Source of the DNA: a bacterium | GTDB taxonomy: Bacteria > JAMCPX01 | Assembly (NCBI GenBank): GCA_021787655.1 | Contig: JAJYLM010000068.1 | Span: 1 to 10,686, forward strand | Direction of reading: 5' to 3' | Length of the DNA stretch: 10,686 nucleotides | Shown: piece by piece, positions 5,899 to 10,686 of the stretch | How positions within the stretch are numbered: the first letter of the stretch is position 1 | How the letters are laid out: each line of letters opens with the position of its first letter | Notes under the pieces: generated by a model | Seen by the model: only the letters and a program-made list of their open reading frames with translations | Told to the model about the DNA's origin: nothing | The model's database searches: none | Made by a program: the position numbers and the translations under genes

Positions 5899-8286
5899 CT
5901 ATATATCGAGGTTGACGACGTACAGGGCGTTGTCTTCTATGAAGCTTCTCCGTGCCTGGACATTGTCGCCCATCAGTATCGTAAAGATTTCGTCCGCAGC
6001 GACCGCGTCTTCGATGCGGACCTGAACCATGATCCTCTTCTCAGGGTTCATGGTCGTTTCCCAGAGCTGTTCGGGGTTCATTTCACCGAGTCCCTTGTAC
6101 CGCTGGATGCTGAGGCCCTTTTGTGCATGCTCCATGCAATACTCTATCAGCCCCTTTACCGTGCCGATGGATACCTTGTTCGTGTCTTCATGGACGGTGT
6201 AGGGCGGCGGTATTCTGTCCAGGATGGAGCGGTAGAGATTCTTCAGCGTCTGGTACTCAGGCGATTGAATGAAGTTCGTGTCGAAGTGCATCTTTCTGAT
6301 GACGCCTTTGTCGCTGATGACCATGGTTAGTTTCAGGTTATCGTCACCGTTGAGCTCTTCTGTTATCGTCAGGATCTTGCCGGTTGCTTTTTTGAACTCC
6401 GCGATGAACTTCTCCACCAGGGTCTTGTTGCTTTTTTCCTGCGGAAACAGTTCCTCCATGCCCTGAGCGATGAAAAAGTCGAGGAGTTCTGTATTGCGTT
6501 CGCGGCTGATCTTTTCAAGCATATCGTAATACTGGACGGCACTCAGCAGGCTCTTGATGAGGACAGCGGTGTCCGGTTGTTTGCCGTTGTTGAGTGAGAC
6601 GCGGATTTTTCCGACGCCTTCTTCGAGGAGCACCTTTTTCAAATCTGCATCGTCTTTCAGAAACCTCTGGGAGTTTCCTTTCTTGATCATGTACAGCGGA
6701 GGTTGTGCGATGTACACATAGTTCCGCTCAATGAGCTCGGGAAAATGTCTGAAAAAGAAGGTGAGGAGCAAGGTCCGTATGTGGGACCCGTCGATATCTG
6801 CATCCGTCATGATGATAATCTTATGATACCGTAATTTCGTCAGGTCCTTGTCTTCATTTCCGATACCCGTTCCCATTGCAGAAATAAGCACCCTGATTTC
6901 TTCCGATGCAAGCATCTGCTCGAACCTCGCCTTTTCCACGTTCAGGATCTTTCCCTTTAAAGGGAGGATGGCCTGGTTTTTCCGGTCCCTTCCCTGTTTT
7001 GCGGATCCTCCTGCGGAATCTCCCTCGACGATGAACAGTTCGCTCAGTGCCGGGTCTTTTTCCTGGCAGTCCGCGAGCTTACCCGGGAGCGAACCTCCGG
7101 AGAGCGCATTCTTTCTCCGCACCAGTTCGCGTGCTTTGCGTGCAGCTTCCCGCGCCCGCGCGGCATCGATCACCTTCTTGATGATGTTTTTTGCTATCTG
7201 GGGGTTTTCTTCGAACAGGGAAAAAAGCTTGTCATTCGCCTGTGATTCAACAATACCCTTGATTTCCGTGTTGCCGAGCCGTTCCTTGGTCTGCCCTTCG
7301 AACTGGGGATCCGGCAGTTTGATGCTGATGACCGCTGTCAAGCCTTCCCGGATGTCTTCACCGCTGATCTCGACGTCCGATTGCTTGATGAGCCCGCTTT
7401 CGATGGCATATTTGTTGATCGCCCTGGTCAGCGCCGCTTTGAAACCGGAGAGGTGGCTTCCGCCGTCATGCGTACTGATATTGTTCGCGTACGAGTGGAT
7501 GGTTTCATTATAACCATCGTTGTACTGCAGTGCGCACTCGAATTCGACCTGGTCTTTTTTGAAATTGAAGAAAAATGGCTTCGTATGAATGAGCGTTTTG
7601 TTTTTGTTGAGGTGCTGGACGAATTCGATAAGTCCGCCTGCATACTCGAACACATTTGATTTTCCGGTCCTCTCGTCGGAGATGGAGATCTTGACGCCGG
7701 GGTTGAGAAACGCAAGCTCCCGCAGCCGGGCGGAGAGGGTATCAAAACTGAAGGTGGTGGTTTCGAATATCGCAGAGTCTGGTTTGAACCGGATCTTTGT
7801 CCCTGTCGAGTCGGATTTTCCGACGACCTTGATGGCTTCGACAGGGTCGCCATGGGCATACTTCTGGTGGAATTTCTTCCCGTCCCTCCGGATCTCAAGA
7901 TCGAGGTCTTCAGAGAGCGCATTGACGACGGATACCCCGACACCGTGGAGCCCGCCCGAAACCTTGTAAACCTTGTTGTCGAACTTGCCGCCTGCATGCA
8001 GTTTCGTCATGACGACCTCTGCTGCAGAACGTCCCTCTTCTTTATGCAGGTCCGTGGGTATGCCCCTGCCGTTATCGTCAACGGTTACACTGCCGTCGAC
8101 ATGGATGATGACACTGACCCTGGTACAGAATCCTGCCAGGGCTTCGTCGATGCTGTTGTCGACGATCTCGTAGACCAGGTGGTGCAACCCGCCTTCCGAG
8201 GTGTTGCCGATATACATGGCGGGACGTTTTCTGACAGCTTCAAGCCCTTCCAGTACCTTTATCTGTGTGGCGTCATAGGCTGCCAT
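5899..8286 (-). CDS. gyrB: DNA gyrase subunit B
   Basis: GyrB is the ATPase subunit of DNA gyrase, which introduces negative supercoils together with GyrA. The 795-aa product is full length. The GHKL ATPase domain shows catalytic E40 and N44 in YEIVDNSIDEA, D71-NGRGIP, and the G-loop GGLHGVGVSVVNALS at 111-125. The transducer has a PDPQFEGQTK motif with K334. The TOPRIM domain has EGDSAGGSAKQGR (421-433) and the metal-binding DxD at D495/D497 in TDADIDGSHIRT. A roughly 170-residue insert (about 550-720) precedes the conserved QRYKGLGEMNPEQLWETTM (728-746), as in E. coli GyrB (804 aa) and unlike the 640-aa Gram-positive type. Its ATG overlaps the stop of the upstream XRE gene (TAATG), indicating translational coupling. 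It is not next to dnaA, dnaN or recF, at least within this window. Confidence 0.98.
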   Translation of the reverse strand: MAAYDATQIKVLEGLEAVRKRPAMYIGNTSEGGLHHLVYEIVDNSIDEALAGFCTRVSVIIHVDGSVTVDDNGRGIPTDLHKEEGRSAAEVVMTKLHAGGKFDNKVYKVSGGLHGVGVSVVNALSEDLDLEIRRDGKKFHQKYAHGDPVEAIKVVGKSDSTGTKIRFKPDSAIFETTTFSFDTLSARLRELAFLNPGVKISISDERTGKSNVFEYAGGLIEFVQHLNKNKTLIHTKPFFFNFKKDQVEFECALQYNDGYNETIHSYANNISTHDGGSHLSGFKAALTRAINKYAIESGLIKQSDVEISGEDIREGLTAVISIKLPDPQFEGQTKERLGNTEIKGIVESQANDKLFSLFEENPQIAKNIIKKVIDAARAREAARKARELVRRKNALSGGSLPGKLADCQEKDPALSELFIVEGDSAGGSAKQGRDRKNQAILPLKGKILNVEKARFEQMLASEEIRVLISAMGTGIGNEDKDLTKLRYHKIIIMTDADIDGSHIRTLLLTFFFRHFPELIERNYVYIAQPPLYMIKKGNSQRFLKDDADLKKVLLEEGVGKIRVSLNNGKQPDTAVLIKSLLSAVQYYDMLEKISRERNTELLDFFIAQGMEELFPQEKSNKTLVEKFIAEFKKATGKILTITEELNGDDNLKLTMVISDKGVIRKMHFDTNFIQSPEYQTLKNLYRSILDRIPPPYTVHEDTNKVSIGTVKGLIEYCMEHAQKGLSIQRYKGLGEMNPEQLWETTMNPEKRIMVQVRIEDAVAADEIFTILMGDNVQARRSFIEDNALYVVNLDI

Positions 8287-8714
8287 TACTGAGCTTTGCC
8301 CTTTTTCTCGATATTGATGTAGCTTGTTATGAGTTCGACAATCTTGTCTTTCGTCTTTTCGTCATTGATATTGACCAGTTTCTCAAGAACAAGCCATTCC
8401 GGTGCTCTCTGTTTTATGATACGGCCGTTGAAAACGAAGCTTTGATCCATGTCTTTGTGCGCTTTATGGGCGGGTCCGTAAAACAGCCAGTCCACCGTCA
8501 CATTTCCCATTTCTGCTATCTTCGCAAGTATATTGAGCGACGGTGTCACCTGATCGGTCTCGTAAACACTGATGGCATCCTGCGATTTACCGAGCAGATT
8601 GCCGAAATCGGTCTGTGTTTTGTCTCCCCGTATCAAACGTATCCGCTGTCCCAGCGTCAGTTTGTCAACATCCGTCTGCCGTAGCTTTTCGGTTGCCTTT
8701 TTACTTGTCCTCAT
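8286..8714 (-). CDS. XRE-family helix-turn-helix regulator
   Basis: The 142-aa product has a Cro/CI-type HTH at residues about 20-77: LGQRIRLIRGDKTQTDFGNLLG followed by the recognition helix KSQDAISVYETDQVTPSLNILAKIAE. It ends VDWLFYG, a pattern common in single-domain XRE regulators. The C-terminal part (90-142) is charged and helical (EKTKDKIVELITSYINIEKK), perhaps a dimerisation segment; it is not a LexA/CI-type peptidase. A GTG at 8744 would extend it by 10 residues, but GGGGGAACC directly before the ATG at 8714 favours that start. The start overlaps the end of the PilZ gene by 14 nt, and the stop shares a base with the gyrB start, so the three genes are almost certainly one transcript. 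Its target is unknown; autoregulation of this operon is a reasonable guess. Confidence 0.88.
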   Translation of the reverse strand: MRTSKKATEKLRQTDVDKLTLGQRIRLIRGDKTQTDFGNLLGKSQDAISVYETDQVTPSLNILAKIAEMGNVTVDWLFYGPAHKAHKDMDQSFVFNGRIIKQRAPEWLVLEKLVNINDEKTKDKIVELITSYINIEKKGKAQ

Positions 8715-9048
8715 GGTTCCCCCGTATTTTATTGATTCCTGCACTCAGATGCTGCGTATTTTCTTCATCGAGCTGAATGAATTCTATACCGATGCCCGGC
8801 TTCGTTTCGCCGAATGCGTCTTCACCCCTTTTTGTCCAGACAACCTTGCCTTTGAGCTTAAACTTCTTCCGGATCCCGGGTAAAAAGAAATCGACAAAGA
8901 CGATGCTCCCTGGTTTCAATGAACTGGTAGTTTCAAGATACATTCCTCCGGTACTGATGTCCCGGGTAGAGCCTACCTCGATATCTCCGTCCTTGAGATA
9001 GTCTATCATTATTTTTAAACTATTTCTGTCCGACTTTCTCCGTTCCAT
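8701..9048 (-). CDS. Single-domain PilZ protein, probable cyclic-di-GMP receptor
   Basis: The 115-aa product is a stand-alone PilZ domain. Both nucleotide-binding motifs are intact: the N-terminal RxxxR (R4 and R8 in MERRKSDR) and D30-x-S32-x-x-G35 (DISTGG) at the start of the barrel. They are followed by GMYLET and later GKVVW and PGIGIEF, the usual strand signatures. It should bind cyclic di-GMP and pass the signal to a partner protein, in other bacteria often affecting motility, exopolysaccharide or secretion. The frame stays open to a TTG at 9144, but that extension is a translated AT-rich promoter region, so the ATG at 9048 is chosen. There is no Shine-Dalgarno, and the candidate promoter would give a very short leader. 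It is the first gene of the operon with the XRE regulator and gyrB. Confidence 0.88.
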   Translation of the reverse strand: MERRKSDRNSLKIMIDYLKDGDIEVGSTRDISTGGMYLETTSSLKPGSIVFVDFFLPGIRKKFKLKGKVVWTKRGEDAFGETKPGIGIEFIQLDEENTQHLSAGINKIRGNHEDK

Positions 9049-9061
9049 AATGTTACAGATG

Positions 9062-9089
9062 AGTATAATTATAATAACAAAATAGTCAA
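9062..9089 (-). promoter_or_regulatory. Candidate sigma-70 promoter for the PilZ-XRE-gyrB operon
   Basis: The minus strand has TTGACT (9089-9084), a 16-bp AT-rich spacer, and TATACT (9067-9062), each matching five of six consensus bases. The predicted transcription start, near 9055, is only a few bases before the PilZ ATG at 9048, in line with the missing ribosome binding site. Confidence 0.5.
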
Positions 9090-9113
9090 TATATACCAAC
9101 AGCCGTTTCTGTG

Positions 9114-9131
9114 CCGGTGTCCCCTCACCGG
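9114..9131. promoter_or_regulatory. GC-rich perfect dyad between divergent promoters
   Basis: CCGGTG-TCCCCT-CACCGG is a perfect 6-bp inverted repeat with a 6-bp centre. It lies upstream of both candidate promoters (PilZ leftward, TetR rightward) and so is outside either predicted transcript. That favours a protein-binding site over an RNA hairpin. No T run follows on either strand. Confidence 0.3.
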
Positions 9132-9148
9132 AGGCCGATCGCAACTAC

Positions 9149-9177
9149 TTGACAGAATAAGTTTGAATTATTATTCT
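9149..9177 (+). promoter_or_regulatory. Candidate promoter of the tetR-tolC operon with embedded dyad
   Basis: TTGACA (9149-9154), a perfect -35 hexamer, is followed after 17 bp by TATTCT (9172-9177). The inverted repeat AGAATAA (9154-9160) and TTATTCT (9171-9177) spans the spacer and the -10 element. A TetR dimer bound there would block RNA polymerase. Confidence 0.45.
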
Positions 9178-9192
9178 TACTTCAGAAGCACA

Positions 9193-9207
9193 ATTCATAA
9201 AATGAAT
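9193..9207. promoter_or_regulatory. Perfect 15-bp palindrome, candidate TetR operator
   Basis: ATTCAT-AAA-ATGAAT is a perfect 6+3+6 dyad lying between the candidate tetR -10 element and the ribosome binding site, 27 nt before the start codon. Autorepression through such palindromes is usual for TetR-family genes. It shares the GAATAA/TTATTC half-site character with the dyad at 9154-9177. Confidence 0.45.
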
Positions 9208-9220
9208 AAAGATTTGAAGA

Positions 9221-9226
9221 GAAGGA
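9221..9226 (+). promoter_or_regulatory. Ribosome binding site supporting the TTG start of tetR
   Basis: GAAGGA lies 7 nt upstream of the TTG at 9234. There is no in-frame ATG near the expected N-terminus, so this site decides the start. Confidence 0.7.
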
Positions 9227-9233
9227 CTGATCG

Positions 9234-9851
9234 TTGAAGTTAACCAGAAAAGAGCGGGAAAAGCTGAGGAAGAACCAGGAAATCATCGAAGCTTCCATAA
9301 AGGTATTTTCAGAAAAGGGTTTTTACGAAGCTACGATGCACGATATTGCCAATGCAGTCGAGATGGGCGTGGGAACACTCTATCAATACTTTAAAAGCAA
9401 GGATGACCTGTACTATAACGCAATTCTGTACAAACTGAGCGAATTCAACGGTTTCTATGAAGAAAAACTCCGGAACAAGCAGGGTTATCTCGAAATCCTG
9501 TCCGCAATGATTACGGCATGGATAGAGTATTTCGGCGTCAATAACGATTTTTTTGCGATCGTCTTCACCGAATGGATAAATGTTAAAAAGGTCTTTGCAC
9601 GCAAACTCAAGAAACATCTGACGAATGATTTTACTGAAAAATACAATGAAATCACCAAACTGCTGGAACAGGCGCAGCACGACGGAGAAATCAAGGACAC
9701 GGTAAATTCCGGTATCGTGAGTTCCATGATCTTCGGAGCTGTACAGCAGATTATTCACCGGGGGGTCATAACGAAGGAGACCTTTCCTCCTGCATTTGTT
9801 GCGGAGAACGTGCTCAGTATTCTATCATCCGGCATATTAAAGGCGAAATGA
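9234..9851 (+). CDS. TetR/AcrR-family transcriptional repressor
   Basis: The 205-aa product has a typical TetR N-terminal DNA-binding domain: IIEASIKVFSEKGFYEATMHDIA at residues about 17-39 and the recognition helix segment VGTLYQYFKSKDDLY at 46-60. The C-terminal helical ligand-binding domain is variable, as usual, so the effector cannot be named. Translation begins at a TTG backed by GAAGGA at good spacing; the resulting N-terminus (MKLTRKEREKLRKNQEII) is normal for the family. The gene is followed by a TolC-type gene with at most 8 nt between, so it probably represses its own efflux operon. Perfect palindromes at 9154-9177 and 9193-9207 are candidate operators. It is divergent from the PilZ gene. 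Confidence 0.92.
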   Translation: MKLTRKEREKLRKNQEIIEASIKVFSEKGFYEATMHDIANAVEMGVGTLYQYFKSKDDLYYNAILYKLSEFNGFYEEKLRNKQGYLEILSAMITAWIEYFGVNNDFFAIVFTEWINVKKVFARKLKKHLTNDFTEKYNEITKLLEQAQHDGEIKDTVNSGIVSSMIFGAVQQIIHRGVITKETFPPAFVAENVLSILSSGILKAK

Positions 9852-9859
9852 GGAGATAC

Positions 9860-10686
9860 ATGAAGATAAAAATCCTAACAGCTGTTGTACTGCTGGTTGC
9901 CGTGGGGCTTCCGCTCAGTGTCCAGGCATGCGAGACCTTGAACCTCGACGATGCGCTCAGGCTTGCGATCAGCAACAATAAAACCATAAAGCAGGCGGAG
10001 CAGGAAAAAGATGCGGCATGGGCGCGTGTCGTTCAGGCACGGGGCGGTTTTATGCCGGACATCTCAGCTTCGGCAATGTATATATTTACCCACCAGGTTC
10101 CTTATATTCCCATACCCGCCGGTGCATTCGGATCAATGCCGGGCCTCGGTTCTTTGCCGCCGTCGCCGCTCAACGTCAGGCTCGACACCACGTTCGAGTA
10201 TAATGCCGGATTCACCGGTACATGGACCTTGTTTGCCGGGGGCATGATCTACCACAATTACGAAGCGGCCCGGAACATGTACGACTCCGCGCGTGAGCAG
10301 GAGCAGGCGGAAAAGCAGGAGGTCGTCTACCAGGTCAAAAAGGCATACTATAATTTGCTGCTGGCGTCCGAGTCTGTGGATGTCCTGCAGCACTCCATCG
10401 ACCTTGCTGCCGAGCATGAACGGGTTACCAAGGACCGCTACAGCGCAGGGGAATCTTCCGAGCTCGATATGCTGAATGCGAGCGTCAGCCTGTCCAACCT
10501 TCAACCCCAGTTCATCGCGGCACAGAACAATGTGAAGATAGCAGGTCTTGCGCTCAAGAACATTCTCGGCGTCGAGCTGACCACCGACGTATGTGCAAAT
10601 CCGGATGTTACGCTGCCGCAATTTACCCGTGACCTGGGGTATTACGAGAGCAATGCAAAGGAAAACAACTACCAGATCAAGATTAT
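9860..10686 (+). CDS. TolC-family outer-membrane efflux protein (3' end beyond the window)
   Basis: This frame is open to the right edge, giving the first 275 residues. An N-terminal signal peptide (MKIKILTAVVLLVAVGLPLSVQA) is followed by Cys24, but the -2 Gln argues against a lipobox. LNLDDALRLAISNN is the classic start of an OEP/TolC domain. The first helical hairpin (about 35-65) leads to a membrane-strand region with an unusual Pro/Gly/Met-rich stretch (about 80-104). Then come long helices with YYNLLLASESVDVL and RYSAGESSELDMLNASVSLSNLQPQF, ending ALKNILGVEL, all hallmarks of the family. The product should form the trimeric outer-membrane channel of an RND/ABC/MFS efflux or type I secretion system. 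AGGAG (9851-9855) precedes the ATG at 9860; an in-frame ATG at 9848 overlapping the tetR stop would add four residues. Membrane-fusion and pump genes are expected just outside the window. Confidence 0.93.
   Translation, partial: MKIKILTAVVLLVAVGLPLSVQACETLNLDDALRLAISNNKTIKQAEQEKDAAWARVVQARGGFMPDISASAMYIFTHQVPYIPIPAGAFGSMPGLGSLPPSPLNVRLDTTFEYNAGFTGTWTLFAGGMIYHNYEAARNMYDSAREQEQAEKQEVVYQVKKAYYNLLLASESVDVLQHSIDLAAEHERVTKDRYSAGESSELDMLNASVSLSNLQPQFIAAQNNVKIAGLALKNILGVELTTDVCANPDVTLPQFTRDLGYYESNAKENNYQIKI

Noticed and set aside
6848..7513. 221-aa plus-strand ORF inside gyrB
   Set aside because: It is Ser-rich and low in complexity, a shadow of conserved gyrB codons; the opposite frame encodes the TOPRIM and transducer motifs.
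9049..9144. N-terminal transmembrane segment of the PilZ protein (start at TTG 9144)
   Set aside because: The hydrophobic stretch is the translation of AT-rich sequence carrying a good promoter (TTGACT-16-TATACT). No Shine-Dalgarno precedes the TTG, and MERRKSDR is the standard PilZ N-terminus.

Overview
The window is ordinary-density chromosome from a Gram-negative (diderm) bacterium. Support for this comes from an Slp-type outer-membrane lipoprotein, a periplasmic AMIN/Amidase_3 cell-wall amidase, a TolC-type outer-membrane protein, and a long (795 aa) GyrB carrying the roughly 170-residue insert typical of Gram-negative gyrases. The gene mix (PilZ regulator, CRP/FNR regulator, TPR-AMIN-amidase, FolE2) would suit a deltaproteobacterial or Nitrospirota-like lineage. 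That placement is inference; nothing here is diagnostic of a genus. No insertion sequence, phage gene, CRISPR array or tRNA was seen.

Layout. Positions 1-92 may hold the 3' tail of a plus-strand SRP RNA and a terminator-like hairpin. A minus-strand operon runs from 3004 down to 93: slp-like lipoprotein, a 617-aa N-acetylmuramoyl-L-alanine amidase, and tadA. A divergent region with perfect inverted repeats (about 3020-3203) separates it from a plus-strand operon: a CRP/FNR-family regulator, rsmG, queD and folE2 (3204-5752). A second minus-strand operon converges on this one with only 3 nt between stop codons. Read in its own direction it is a PilZ-domain protein, an XRE-type HTH regulator, gyrB and a previously uncalled 46-aa single-pass membrane protein (9048 down to 5756). 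A second divergent control region (9049-9233) precedes a plus-strand TetR regulator (TTG start) and a TolC-family outer-membrane efflux gene that runs off the right edge.

How the genes work together. Several products act on the translation apparatus: TadA makes inosine-34 in tRNA, FolE2 and QueD perform the first two steps toward the queuosine-34 precursor, and RsmG methylates 16S rRNA G527. The Slp lipoprotein and the amidase act at the envelope. TetR plus TolC is a typical start of a self-regulated efflux operon whose pump genes would lie to the right.

Most worth a second look: the gyrB operon, in which a cyclic-di-GMP-type PilZ protein and an XRE regulator are tightly packed upstream of gyrB (14-nt overlap, then TAATG) and a tiny membrane protein follows it; the palindromes in both divergent control regions; the five-codon reading frame straddling the queD start; and the possible SRP RNA tail at the left edge.
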